From: Desulfovibrio sp. JC010
GTDB lineage: Bacteria; Desulfobacterota; Desulfovibrionia; Desulfovibrionales; Desulfovibrionaceae
Length of the DNA: 64,000 bases
NCBI RefSeq assembly: GCF_010470675.1
Contig: NZ_VOIQ01000012.1
Coordinates: forward strand, 89,443 to 153,442
Direction of reading: 5' to 3'
Shown here: piece after piece, positions 53,801 to 62,900 of the stretch
How positions within the stretch are numbered: position 1 is the first letter of the stretch
Layout: each line of letters begins with the position of its first letter
Notes under the pieces: model-generated
Told to the model about the DNA's origin: nothing
The model's database searches: none
Seen by the model: only the letters and a program-made list of their open reading frames with translations
Translations under genes and position numbers: made by a program

Positions 53801-53903
53801 GAAAGATAGAAAGCTTTGTCTTGAGGCCGGTTGCAGCGGTTTTTTGAGCAAGCCGATTAAAAAAATTACCCTGATAAAAGGAATTCTCAAGTACAGCCAG
53901 TAG
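50883..53903 (+). CDS. Membrane hybrid sensor kinase (HAMP-PAS-HisKA-HATPase-REC-REC)
   Basis: The 1006-residue protein has TM1 at about 10-32, a periplasmic sensor region to 258, TM2 at 260-282 and HAMP to about 335. A PAS domain (338-455), a coiled coil, HisKA with H509 (AQMSHEIRTPMNSILG) and HATPase_c (NLLSNAIKFT, SDSGIGISEEK, GGTGLGLSITRN) follow. Then there is a degenerate receiver-like domain (about 746-870, VLVIDERPLVRSYI, no clear phospho-Asp) and a functional receiver with D935 (VLMDIQMPGKDG) and K in FLSKPIKK. It probably senses the ligand bound by the upstream protein. No Hpt domain or regulator is next to it. The ribosome-binding site is poor. Confidence 0.93.
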   Translation: MKNTTSYKLSSLVAAAICGMAIVTALAMGGVFSYSYFSTLQDEFHDRVRAEGQEVSLELYSFLHRAMARLGELSKDNSIRVAMMMGVDYPLSEKLSEYDQAPLGIDFFVLRKDDGRIFASSAKPFNEGVVHNALLTAPHRCSFCRIGQGGFITVFSLPIRSRSEVVGSAACLVDFSRSELQSALRSSDLSRMVLFDKGSAYDLISGEHLPLSLSDPVGEDDLVKVTYGDDRKGVLYRSTLVPGLAYLVSYDSLSESLQRSFWLLFPLFGLVIGLCILVSLYLSNILTRPLSSITASAGDISSGHGEDLPDRESLITEINALGKALSSMLQSLRKTKGLEQYQFYFDNVDDLVCITDMDGFFLKINSRGTDFLGYGYDEFLKKTVFELVPSYERETLRSIMNGIFAENGSRQFECPVISKSGEIVYTDVRSRRITYQGQDVLLSVVRDVTDRKRDEEELQRYAAELLKAKEVEERNSAHMADTLKKLEEAMARAEVANRTKGEFLAQMSHEIRTPMNSILGMADMLSDTSLTTEQKSYVSIFRDSGKALMNLINDILDLSKIESGKLTLEETEFNIDELADEVAGIMSVSAWKKGLIFACHVDPLCADRFRGDPTRIMQILVNLLSNAIKFTDSGSVLLDISSNSAPDGQAVLNMVVSDSGIGISEEKLKVIFENFVQADSSTTRKYGGTGLGLSITRNLVEMMEGKISVRNLPSGGAEFRAEIKVGHVDSLEADTARVREAMQDREVLVIDERPLVRSYICKCLNEWGASCLQAGDLNFACVQSGSCRNNAELVIVSDRLGEEDGLSEVEGIKARLNTESPVLCTLSSSPGESSNCPEIDLLFGVKGSVRWPVTRGGLLKAMLDIYGRSVSPAEDGDEAVELKPLRILVAEDSENNRMLFDFFLKDTPFRLRYADDGHEAVQIYRENNFDMVLMDIQMPGKDGLEATREIRAYEAENGYPATPVVALTANDGEKDRKLCLEAGCSGFLSKPIKKITLIKGILKYSQ

Positions 53904-53911
53904 AGGCGGGG

Positions 53912-54337
53912 TTACTTTCTGCCCAGCCAGTTGCCCAGTGCTTCCTGCAGTGCAGAAGAGGCCAGATGGGCGCAATGGGTTTTGTCTTCCGGCAGTCCGC
54001 CCAGTCGCTGGAGGATGTGTTCTCCGTCTATCTCAGAGGCTTGGTCAATTGTTTTTCCGGTACAAAGTTCACAGGCCATATCTGCGCTGACAATGCTGGG
54101 ACCGCATCCGGTGGTGTAAAATGAAGCCTCGCTAATGGTCCCGTTTTCTATTTTGAGGAATATTTTGATGAGGTCTCCGCAGGAACCCTGCATTTCCCCC
54201 GCTGAATCCGGGTTTTCCATGATCCGGGCGTGGGCCGGGTCCTGCCAGCGTGAAATTTCCTCCCCGAACATGTCGTGGGCTGCGTCATCGCATTGCTGCT
54301 GAATATCAGAAAGAAGGTTGTCCAGATCGTCAGTCAT
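53912..54337 (-). CDS. NifU/IscU-like iron-sulfur scaffold protein
   Basis: This 141-residue protein matches the NifU N-terminal/IscU fold. Three Cys of the cluster-binding type are placed as in GSCGDLIKIFLKI, YTTGCGPSIVSADM and KTHCAHLASSALQEAL, with the typical Asp in CGD. It assembles or carries Fe-S clusters. The first 45 residues are not typical of IscU. An AAGGAG ribosome-binding site precedes the ATG. It is transcribed divergently from a LysR regulator with 152 bases between, so it may be a target of it. No cysteine desulfurase gene is close. Confidence 0.92.
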   Translation of the reverse strand: MTDDLDNLLSDIQQQCDDAAHDMFGEEISRWQDPAHARIMENPDSAGEMQGSCGDLIKIFLKIENGTISEASFYTTGCGPSIVSADMACELCTGKTIDQASEIDGEHILQRLGGLPEDKTHCAHLASSALQEALGNWLGRK

Positions 54338-54489
54338 AATAAAAGCTCCTTGCTAAACTAAGCGAGCAGAGGTTGGCCCAAGCCGGGGGAAAATGCAATC
54401 ACTCTTTTGTCTGAATTTTAACCTTCCGACATTAATATTGTAATTATACAGGATTTATTGTTGAATAAAGGGAGGTCGGATTTAAAAAA

Positions 54490-55404
54490 ATGGAATTAAG
54501 ACAGCTCAGATATTTTATAGCCGTGGCCGAGGAGTTGCACTTCGGCCGGGCGGCCCGCAGGGTGCATATTGCCCAGCCCCCTTTTTCACAGCAGATCAAG
54601 TCTCTGGAAGAGGAGATCGGCGCGCGCCTGCTGGAGCGCAACAGCCGCAAGGTGCGGCTGACCAATGAGGGACGCTATTTTTACAAACAGGCCATGGATA
54701 TTATGGCCCATGTAGAAGAGGCGACGGCAACTGCCGGAAGGATGGCCAAAGGTGAATACGGCAATGTCCGGGTCGGTTTTCTTGAGATCGCCATGGACAG
54801 CCTGTTGCCGGAGGCGGTGCGTTCCTTCAGTCACCGTTATCCCGGAGTTTCGGTTCGTTTAAGCCAGTTTGGGGCCTCCATCCAGTTGGAGAAGATTCAT
54901 TCAGGAGAACTGGATGTGGGATTTTCCACTGTCTATCTGCATGCCATGGAAGGACTTTCCTCAGTTAAACTGTTTTCAAAAAAACATGTGCTTGCAGTGC
55001 CGGAAGATCATATCTTTACCGCAAAAAAAAGCGTATCATTGAAAGACATCGCAGGGGAGAATCTGCTCCTGTTTCCCCGGACAGGACAGCCGGACCTTTA
55101 TGACTCCATTATGGATGCATTTACTTCACGAGGTCTGGTGCCGAAGGTCCGGCAGGAAATTTCCGGTCTTTCCGGGGCTTCGGCCTTGATTTCCTCCGGC
55201 ATGGGCGTAACTTTTCTCCCGGATAACAGCCGTGTCTCGCGCAAGGGGATTGCCATGGTCCCCATCAGTGATGATTTCCCCCGTATGGAAATTTACATGG
55301 TCTGGAACAGGGAAGATTATTCAAACACGGCCGGGGTTTTCATGGAATGGGTGGCTGACTATTTTTCAGTTTCCGGGGCATTTGCCGGAGAGGTCAGCGG
55401 TTAG
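54490..55404 (+). CDS. LysR-family transcriptional regulator
   Basis: The 304-residue protein has the LysR N-terminal helix-turn-helix (MELRQLRYFIAVAEELHFGRAARRVHIAQPPFSQQIKSLEEEIGARLLER) and a C-terminal co-inducer domain. LysR proteins often control the divergent neighbour, here the NifU-like gene; an AT-rich partial T-N11-A site (attaatattgtaattat) lies in the shared upstream region. The Shine-Dalgarno GGAGG is 13-14 bases before the ATG, rather distant. The inducer is unknown. It is followed 22 bases later by an acyltransferase gene on the same strand. Confidence 0.95.
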   Translation: MELRQLRYFIAVAEELHFGRAARRVHIAQPPFSQQIKSLEEEIGARLLERNSRKVRLTNEGRYFYKQAMDIMAHVEEATATAGRMAKGEYGNVRVGFLEIAMDSLLPEAVRSFSHRYPGVSVRLSQFGASIQLEKIHSGELDVGFSTVYLHAMEGLSSVKLFSKKHVLAVPEDHIFTAKKSVSLKDIAGENLLLFPRTGQPDLYDSIMDAFTSRGLVPKVRQEISGLSGASALISSGMGVTFLPDNSRVSRKGIAMVPISDDFPRMEIYMVWNREDYSNTAGVFMEWVADYFSVSGAFAGEVSG

Positions 55405-55426
55405 ATTGTTTTTTCAGGGTTGGTAG

Positions 55427-56611
55427 ATGACTGATATTCTGGACGGACTTGAAATATCATGGGTTCCTTCGGTCACCGAAGTTGATCGTGATGAGTGGAA
55501 CAGCCTGGCAAAGGGGCTTAATTTTCCTTTTCTGGAGTGGGACTGGCTGCGGCTTATCGAGCAGAGCGGCAGTGCCACGCCGGATACCGGATGGCTTACG
55601 GCCCATCTGCTAGTCCGATATGAGGGTAGGCTTGTGGGAGCTGCGCCCCTTTTTGTCCGCGACCAGAGCGAAGGCGAGTTTATTTTTGACCGGGTCTGGA
55701 TGGAAGTGGCTCAGAAGGGCGGCATTGCCTACTATCCGAAAATTGTAGGTATGAGCCCGTTTACCCCGGCTTCCGGCTACCGTTTCCTCGTTTCATCTGA
55801 TGTTCCGGGCAGAAGGGTAAGCGGATTGATCTGCCATACTCTGGACCGTTTCTGCTCAGTGAACGGTTTGGGCAGTTGCGCTTTTAATTTCGTGGACCCG
55901 GACTGGGTTATTGATATGGAAGCTTTCGGCTATGCGGCCTGGAAACATCAGGGGTATGTCTGGGAGAATAACGACTATCGCGATTTTGAGCACTGGCTGG
56001 GCACACTGAACAGCAACAGGCGCAAGACCGTCCGCCGTGAACGCAAGGCTTTGCGGCGCGAGAATATCCGGGTGGAAAGCCTGACCGGCTATGAAATTCC
56101 GGACAGCCATTTTGACCTCATGTTTAAATGTTACGAATCCACCAATGATAAGTTCGGGGTTTGGAGCTGCAAGTATCTCACGCCGCAGTTTTTCGAGGGA
56201 TTGAAGCAGAACATGCGGGAAAACCTGATGTTCGCCGTTGCCTACCGCGGCGATGATCCGCAGCCGCTGGCCCTGTCCATGTTTGTTTTTTCCGGGGACA
56301 GGCTCTGGGGCAGGTATTGGGGCTGTTTCGAGGAAGTGCGTTTCCTCCATTTCGAGCTTTGCTATTACGCCCCCATTGAATGGGCCGTGGCTAACGGCAT
56401 AAATTCATATGATCCCGGTATGGGCGGAGAGCACAAGGCCAGACGCGGCTTTTTTTCCACCCCATCCTACAGCCTGCATAAATTCACCGACCCGTCCATG
56501 GACCTGACTTTCAAAACCTACATTCAGGAAGTGAATAATCTTGAAAACGGGTACATCAGTGAAATGAATGATCTTATGCCTGTCGGTAGTACGGAGAACG
56601 ACAAGGATTAG
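55427..56611 (+). CDS. DUF482/FemAB-like acyltransferase
   Basis: This 394-residue protein belongs to the DUF482 (peptidoglycan biosynthesis-like GNAT) group. The central part shows GTLNSNRRKTVRRERKALRRENIRVESL and the C-terminal part LYGRYWGCFEEV-type sequence (GRYWGCFEEVRFLHFELCYYAPIEWAVANGINSYDPGMGGEHKARRGFFS), a hallmark of this family. The likely reaction is transfer of an acyl or aminoacyl group; the substrate is not known. It is co-directional with the LysR gene and shares its stop codon region (4-base TTAG overlap) with the convergent hydrolase gene. Confidence 0.88.
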   Translation: MTDILDGLEISWVPSVTEVDRDEWNSLAKGLNFPFLEWDWLRLIEQSGSATPDTGWLTAHLLVRYEGRLVGAAPLFVRDQSEGEFIFDRVWMEVAQKGGIAYYPKIVGMSPFTPASGYRFLVSSDVPGRRVSGLICHTLDRFCSVNGLGSCAFNFVDPDWVIDMEAFGYAAWKHQGYVWENNDYRDFEHWLGTLNSNRRKTVRRERKALRRENIRVESLTGYEIPDSHFDLMFKCYESTNDKFGVWSCKYLTPQFFEGLKQNMRENLMFAVAYRGDDPQPLALSMFVFSGDRLWGRYWGCFEEVRFLHFELCYYAPIEWAVANGINSYDPGMGGEHKARRGFFSTPSYSLHKFTDPSMDLTFKTYIQEVNNLENGYISEMNDLMPVGSTENDKD

Positions 56612-57213
56612 CTCCGCTGCTTCAGCAGGAAAGTCCGGACATTCTCATCCGCAATGGAAATCCGGTCATATCCTTGAAACTGGTGGTCGTTGTCATAGGA
56701 AATGATTTCGGCCCCGGCCTTCCTGAGTATTGATTTCATTATATTCTGGTCCAGCAGTTCATCCTGCTCTCCGATCAGGGCCAGCACGTGTCCTTTGTTC
56801 ACGCCCTTTTCCGCAATTCCTTTCTGCAGCTCTTCTTCCACAATTGTGAAGCGGTCCACATGTTCCTGTTCAATGAGGATGCTGTCGCCGTTAGAAAATT
56901 CATAAATTTCGCCCAGCCGGCTGCGGACCAGTGCTGCCGGGGTCAGTGCCGGATTGATCAGCAGTGCGGGGACTCCGTGGCGCAGGTGCATGATCAGGGA
57001 GTATAAACCGCCCATGGAAGAACCCTGCATGACAACGGGGCGGTTTTTGTTTTCCATGACAATGGCATCGATTATTTCAAGGCAGTCCAGCGGGTCGGCG
57101 GGCAGGTCCGGGCTGATCATTTCGTGCTCGGGATAATTCTCAGTAAGTGCAGCGGCCTTGGAGTTTGCGCCGGATGATCCGAATCCGTGTATGTTGATAA
57201 AAATGTTTTTCAT
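56608..57213 (-). CDS. YqiA/YcfP-like alpha/beta hydrolase
   Basis: This 201-residue protein starts with FINIHGFGSSGANSKA (oxyanion HG motif) and has the nucleophile elbow QGSSMGGLYSLIMHLRHG, a GEQDELLDQ acidic residue and a YDNDHQFQGYDR His near the end. This fits a Ser-Asp-His triad as in the YqiA/YcfP small esterase group. The substrate is unknown. Its stop codon overlaps that of the convergent acyltransferase gene at 56608-56611, so both share the sequence TTAG. Confidence 0.9.
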   Translation of the reverse strand: MKNIFINIHGFGSSGANSKAAALTENYPEHEMISPDLPADPLDCLEIIDAIVMENKNRPVVMQGSSMGGLYSLIMHLRHGVPALLINPALTPAALVRSRLGEIYEFSNGDSILIEQEHVDRFTIVEEELQKGIAEKGVNKGHVLALIGEQDELLDQNIMKSILRKAGAEIISYDNDHQFQGYDRISIADENVRTFLLKQRS

Positions 57214-57316
57214 ATCAGTAAGATTTAGGTATGTTGTTTGTCAAAAGTTTTGATCTGTCCTTCCTATCTTGAACCGGGTATTAATCAAATGTGTGATGCA
57301 GGTAAAGGAGCAAGTG

Positions 57317-58468
57317 GTGAATAAGGAACATCCGGCAATTGTTTTCTTCAGCGGAGGCACGGCTTTGAACGGGCTGGCCGCTGAGCTTGCGAAAGTCAAT
57401 CCGGCGTGTGCCTATATCATTACTACTTTTGATTCCGGGGGCAGTTCTGCCGCGCTGCGGGAAGTGTTCGACATGCCCGCGGTGGGTGATGTCCGTAACC
57501 GTTTGCTGGCCCTTGCCGATACCGTCAGTCCTGAAAAAGCCAATATTGTTGAAATGCTCAATACAAGACTGCCCTCCTATGCGGACCGTACTGCGCTGTA
57601 TGGGCAGCTTTCTCATCTTGCCAATGGTTCCCACACACTTATGGATGGTTTTTCCGAAGTGGTCCGTAAGATTCTTTCCGAGCGGTTTGCCCTTTTTATT
57701 GAGCTGGCCGGGGACAGTTTTGATCCGGTCAATGCCAGTCTGGGCAATATTGTACTGGCCGCCGGGTTCATGGCCCACCAGAGAGTGCTTGCTCCGCCCA
57801 TTGCCCAGCTTTCCCGGCTCATCGGCGCAAGGGGCATTGTCCGCGCTTCCACGGTGGATAACGGGCATCTGGCAGTGCGTCTGGTAAACGGGGAAATTCT
57901 CGCCGGGCAGCATTTGTTCACCGGTAAGGAGCGTGATCCCGTTGCTTCCCCTATCGATGGTATGTGGATATGTTCCGGGGTGGATGATCCCTGGCCGCGT
58001 CCGGTGCATGCATCGTCGCTGGCCATTAATCTGGTCAATGATGCGGATTTGATTGTTTATCCCATGGGCAGCTTTTATTCCAGCACATTGGCTGCTGTTT
58101 CCCCGCAGGGGCTGGGGCAGGCTGTTTCCAATAATTCCTGTCCCAAGGTGTTTATACCTAATATGGGATTTGATCCTGAACTAATCGGCCACGACATAAA
58201 TCTTCAGGTGGAACGGCTTCTGGAAATACTGCGCATGGACAATGCCGCCTATATAAGTTCCGACAAGGCTTTGAATTATATCATTATTGATTCCGAGAGC
58301 GGCAATTATCAGGAGGAGCAGGATTTTACGGCTTTGGAAAAACTGCCCCTGAAAGTAATTGACCGCAGGCTTGTTTCAGATGAGTCTGGAGGGCTGATTG
58401 ATCCCCGGCTATTAAGCCCCATACTCATGGAGTTGGCGGTAGGGATGGGAATCCGGGATACAAGTTAA
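57317..58468 (+). CDS. CofD-like protein (YvcK/GAK-type subgroup possible)
   Basis: The GTG at 57317 is chosen because AAAGGAG lies six bases upstream. The 383-residue protein is of the CofD/YvcK superfamily: FFSGGTALNGLAAEL (phosphate-binding GGT), ITTFDSGGSSAALREVFDMPAVGDVRNRLLAL and LIVYPMGSFYSSTLAAVSPQGLGQAV. Classical CofD transfers phospholactate to F420 precursors, and YvcK binds UDP-GlcNAc and controls growth. The length and details resemble the CofD-related proteins of the uncharacterised GAK-type system in Desulfovibrio relatives, but the usual partners (ATP-grasp and small genes) are not beside it. The nfo gene follows within 22 bases. Confidence 0.85.
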   Translation: MNKEHPAIVFFSGGTALNGLAAELAKVNPACAYIITTFDSGGSSAALREVFDMPAVGDVRNRLLALADTVSPEKANIVEMLNTRLPSYADRTALYGQLSHLANGSHTLMDGFSEVVRKILSERFALFIELAGDSFDPVNASLGNIVLAAGFMAHQRVLAPPIAQLSRLIGARGIVRASTVDNGHLAVRLVNGEILAGQHLFTGKERDPVASPIDGMWICSGVDDPWPRPVHASSLAINLVNDADLIVYPMGSFYSSTLAAVSPQGLGQAVSNNSCPKVFIPNMGFDPELIGHDINLQVERLLEILRMDNAAYISSDKALNYIIIDSESGNYQEEQDFTALEKLPLKVIDRRLVSDESGGLIDPRLLSPILMELAVGMGIRDTS

Positions 58469-58489
58469 ATCTGAAAATAAGGAATCTTT

Positions 58490-59341
58490 ATGTATATAGG
58501 TGCTCATATGCCCATAACCGGCGGGGTGGACAAGGCTGTGGAAAGAATAATGTCCATCGGCGGGACCGCCCTGCAGATTTTCACCCGCAACCAGCGCCAG
58601 TGGAAGGTCAAGCCCCTTGAAGACAAGGTGGTGGAAAATTTTAAAAACCTGCGGGAGGAATGGGGCAATTATCCGGTCAGTGTCCATGATTCCTATCTTA
58701 TAAATCTTGCCTCCCCCAAGCCGGACAGCGTTGCAAAGTCTGTAAAGGCTTTTGCTGAGGAATTGCGCCGTACAGAGCAGTTGGGCATTGAATATCTGGT
58801 CACCCATCCCGGTTCGCATCTCGGCACAGGCAAGGTTGAGGCTCTGGAACGCTACGTATCAAATCTTGATCAGGCTATTGCCCTTTCGGAAACAGAGGAA
58901 GTGAAGGTGCTCATTGAAAATACTGCCGGTCAGGGAACCAATCTCGGCAGTCGTTTCGGGGAACTGGCGACCATACTTGAGGATTCCGGTTATACTTCGC
59001 GCATGGGGGTCTGCTTTGATACCTGCCATGCTTTTGCCGCCGGTTACGACCTGCGCACAGCTGAATCCTGCGCAGAGGTTTTTGAGCGTTTTGATAAGTT
59101 GATCGGTCTGGATTTTATCCGTTTTTTTCACCTGAATGACAGCAAGCAGGAGCTGGGTTCCAATAAAGACCGGCACGAACATATCGGAAAAGGCTATATA
59201 GGACTTGAAGGATTCAAGTCCATCATCAGCGATCCACGTTTTTCAGCGGTACCCAAAGTGATTGAAACACCAAAGGATGATGACCCGGAATTCAAGCTCG
59301 ACAAAATGAATATCGACCTGCTCCGTTCCCTGCGCGAATAA
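58490..59341 (+). CDS. nfo: Endonuclease IV (AP endonuclease)
   Basis: This 283-residue enzyme repairs abasic sites. The start MYIGAHMPITGGVDKAVER is typical, and the Zn ligands lie in recognised blocks: VSVHDSYLINLASP, TQLGIEYLVTHPGSHLG (His), VLIENTAGQGTNLGSRFGEL (Glu), GVCFDTCHAFAAGYDL (Asp-His), IRFFHLNDSKQELGSNKDRHEHIGKG (His, Asp, His) and VIETPKDD. It is 22 bases downstream of the CofD-like gene on the same strand. Confidence 0.98.
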   Translation: MYIGAHMPITGGVDKAVERIMSIGGTALQIFTRNQRQWKVKPLEDKVVENFKNLREEWGNYPVSVHDSYLINLASPKPDSVAKSVKAFAEELRRTEQLGIEYLVTHPGSHLGTGKVEALERYVSNLDQAIALSETEEVKVLIENTAGQGTNLGSRFGELATILEDSGYTSRMGVCFDTCHAFAAGYDLRTAESCAEVFERFDKLIGLDFIRFFHLNDSKQELGSNKDRHEHIGKGYIGLEGFKSIISDPRFSAVPKVIETPKDDDPEFKLDKMNIDLLRSLRE

Positions 59342-59445
59342 CAGGCGGGGAGGACTGTTTCTGACAATCCGGTTTTTGGTAACGGGGAAAAGACTGTCTC
59401 CAAACCGTCTTTTGCGCCGCAATTTTTCCGACTGATCAGATGTGA

Positions 59446-59721
59446 CTACAGATTTTCAAGGCAGTTCCTCAGGGTGGAAACACCGCAGGAATGGAACATG
59501 TGCAGAGGAATATCTTTTGCCTTGGTGTACTTTACGATGTCTTTCTTTGCTGCGTGTGAAATCTGATTGGTAAAGATGATTACATGGTCGGCATTGCCAA
59601 GTTTTGAGGAAACCTTGTTTTCCTTGCCGGTGAAAACTTTGAGTTTAACGCCTTTCTTCTTGGCTGAAACAATGTAATCCCGTTTAAGTCTGTCCATACC
59701 GCCTATAAGGGCTGCGCACAT
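59446..59721 (-). CDS. DUF2325 protein, 91 aa
   Basis: The start at 59721 has GGAGG five bases upstream; the longer frame adds four residues. The 91-residue protein resembles the DUF2325 group: AALIGGMDRLKRDYIVSAKK, DHVIIFTNQISHAAKKDIVKYTKAKDIPLHMFHSCGVSTLRN. It has an N-terminal Cys and one later Cys (HSCGVS). The fold is probably Rossmann-like and the function unknown. A perfect Fur-type box lies 40 bases upstream, suggesting iron-regulated expression. Confidence 0.85.
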   Translation of the reverse strand: MCAALIGGMDRLKRDYIVSAKKKGVKLKVFTGKENKVSSKLGNADHVIIFTNQISHAAKKDIVKYTKAKDIPLHMFHSCGVSTLRNCLENL

Positions 59722-59760
59722 GATTGCCTCCATGTTTTTTTAGTGTTGATTATTTTATAG

Positions 59761-59775
59761 TGAAAATGATTTTCA
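59761..59775 (-). promoter_or_regulatory. Fur-box-like 7-1-7 inverted repeat upstream of DUF2325 gene
   Basis: The sequence tgaaaat-g-attttca is a perfect 7-1-7 palindrome, matching the classic Fur recognition unit. It lies 39 bases before the DUF2325 ATG, at promoter distance. Repression by iron-loaded Fur is inferred from the match. Confidence 0.6.
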
Positions 59776-59978
59776 ATGTCAAGAGATGGTCTAAAAAATT
59801 CTCCTTATAAATTGAGAGTGGCGGACTATACCGGAAATACTCAAAAGACATGCAAGATTGCTATTTTTTGATGCGGGTTTAAGTTATCATTTGATTTCAA
59901 GCTTTGTGGATTTATTGTAGTTTCGTATGGATGGTATTTATTTCGGTTCAAATTTACGCTGATGGAAATTTTAATTTG

Positions 59979-62900
59979 ATGAACAACCATGGCTCAATAG
60001 CTGATTCTGGATCAGGCAATTTCGGGTACCGCATTCTGCTTATGCTTGCATTCGCGGTTTTTGCCGGATTTGTCGGACTCTCGTTATGGGTCGGCTATTC
60101 TTCCCAGCTGCAGGTACGGAATACTGCCCGCGAGCTTTTTGTAGGCGAATCTGCCAGGCGGGCCATGGCTGTGAGTTTTTATTTTTCCAACCGGGTTTCC
60201 GAGCTTGAGAATGTAGCTGCAAGAGGTCCGGTGCAGTCCCTGATTGATGCTCTGGAAGGGCAGGGTCCGGCAGTGGCGAAAAAGGATACCGGCCTTGTCG
60301 ACGATGTCTGTTCGTTGTTTAACAGCAATCTGGCCCGGCGCAGTGTGGGGGATGAACTTGCTTATTCCCGAATTGCGTTGCTTGATGAAAACGGCGGATT
60401 GCTTGTGGATTCAGATGCTGAGTGCGTGCTGGACGGAAACAGCGGCGGATTTGAAAATTTCAGGGTTCGTCATGGCACCCCGGCTTTTTTCGCAGGAGAG
60501 TACGGTGGGGAATTATCCATTGTGGTCAGTGTTCCCGTGGATGCAGCAAAGGGTATACGGGGGACAATCGTCGGCTGGACCAGAGTGGAAAGTCTGCAGC
60601 GCAGTCTCGGCTTCATGACAGTCTCTCCCTCTGTGGGCAGTGATTTTCTGCGTGTGGGCAGCACTGTGGTCGCTGTCTCGGACAGTTCCGCACAGCAGAG
60701 CGGACAGCTTTTGCTTATGGATGCCCTGCATGAATGGAACGGTTTGACCATACTTGAAGCCGGGCAGTCCGGCCGGGAGGTCGATTATCTGGCCATCTCA
60801 TCACCTGTTCAAGGGACGTCGCTCAGTGTCATCAGTCTTGTGGAAGAGGAAAAACTGTTTGGCTTTCTCAGCCTTAGGACCCAGTTCCTGCTGTCTTTTT
60901 TTCTTTTTGTGGTGATTTCAGGCGGTTGTTTCTGGCTTGTGCGTTCCGTGCTGGGACGCAAGGTTTATGAAGCCCGCATGCAGGAGGCGGCCAAAAGAGT
61001 TGAAGAGGTCAACAGGCAGAAAGAAAAGATCGAACAGGAAATCAAGAACCGCCATCTGGCCGATGCCCTGCGCAGAAGGGCAGAGATAAAGTTCAGGGAT
61101 ATTTTTGATAATGCCCCCATCGGTATTTTTCAGGCTACCCGGGACGGCAGCTACCTGACCGCCAACAAAGCTCTTGCGCAGTTGTACGGTTATGAGAGCA
61201 GTGAAGAGCTGATTTCCAATGTAACAAGCGTCGGCGATCAGGTTTACGTGGATTCTGATGACTGGTCGCGGGCTATGCAGATGCTCCGTCTTTCCGGACA
61301 GGTTGCCGGTTATGAAGTTGAATGCAGGCGCAGGGACGGCAGTTCCATCTGGACTTCACGTGATTTCAGGCTGGTGGAAGGCGAACCGGGGATGCCCGCA
61401 TATGTGGAAGGTTTTGTAATAAATATCAGTGCCCGGAAGAAGGCTGAAGAAAAGCAGTTGAAGAGTGAATGGCGATTCCGTTCCCTTTTTGAAAATTCCC
61501 CGGTACCGCTCTGGGAATTGGACATGCGTGAGCTCAAAAAGCTGTTTGATTCGTACGGTCCGGATATGGCTCCGGTTATCCGTGAAGAACTGCTTTCCGA
61601 TTCTGCTTCACTGAAACGCTGCCTCAATTTAATTGAGATCATAGACGCCAACAACCGGACCATTGAATTTTTCGGGAGTGCTTCCCGCGAAGAGCTTATC
61701 AGTAGCGGTTTTTCTTCTTATGTAACTCCGCATTCGTGGCGTTTTTACAGGTCTATAATTCTGGACCTGCTAAAAGGGGCGCAACGTAATCGCAGTGAGT
61801 TTAATTTTGTCCGTCTGGACGGGAAAGAACAATCCCTCATTCTTAACCTCAATATTGTTCCGGGATTTGAAAGTTCGTGGGGCAGGGTGCTGGTCTCTGT
61901 TGAGGATATTTCAGAGCTCAAGAAGATTGAGAAGGAGCTGCGGTCCAGCCGGGAAGAGGCACAGGAAGCCAATGAGGCCAAGGGACGTTTTCTGGCAAAT
62001 ATGACCCATGAATTCAGGACCCCCATGAATGCGGTCAAGGGCATGGTCCAGCTGCTGCAGCGTTCCGGGATGAATGCAGAGCAGCAGGAAAACCTGCGTT
62101 TGATCAAATCATCCGTGGACAGTCTGCTGGTCATTGTCAATGACATCCTTGATTACTCCAAGCTCGACACCGTGCACATGGAACTGAATGAGGAAAATGT
62201 TGATTTTCCTGCATTTTTACAGGAAATGCGGGATGTTGTTGATGTCGGAGCCATGAATAAGCCGTTGCAGGTCTTTCTTGAAGCGGAGAAAGTTCCGGAG
62301 TGCATTCGGGTGGACAGCCTGCGTCTACGGCAGGTGCTGGTCAACCTGCTGGGCAATGCGGTGAAATTTACTGACAAAGGCTCTGTTACCCTGCGCTGCT
62401 CCCCGGCCCCGCAATCCGGTTTGGAAAGTAAAGCCTATCTTCTTTTTGAGGTCTCGGATACGGGCATCGGACTGCCTGAGGATGCTGTGGACTCTCTGTT
62501 CAAATCATTTGTGCAGGCCGATCCGAGTATTACCAGACGTTATGGCGGCACCGGATTGGGATTGGCGATCTGCTATAAGTTGGTTAAACATCTTGGCGGT
62601 GAGCTTTCAGCCCGGAACAATGAGCAGGGCGGAGCTCTTTTTTCCTTTACCCTGCCTGTTGAAGTTTGCAGTGAAGTTCCAGCTTTTGAGGAGGGCCCCG
62701 AACTCCAGACTCCGGTTGATCTTTCCGGGGTAAAAATTCTGGTGGCGGAAGACAGTAAGATGAATCGCATTCTGTTGCGCAAGATTTTCGATAAAAACGG
62801 GATCACGGATTACGTGATGGTTGAGAACGGCAAAGATGCTGTTGATACCTTTACGCAAAGCGATGATTTCGATCTGATTTTCATGGATATACAGATGCCT

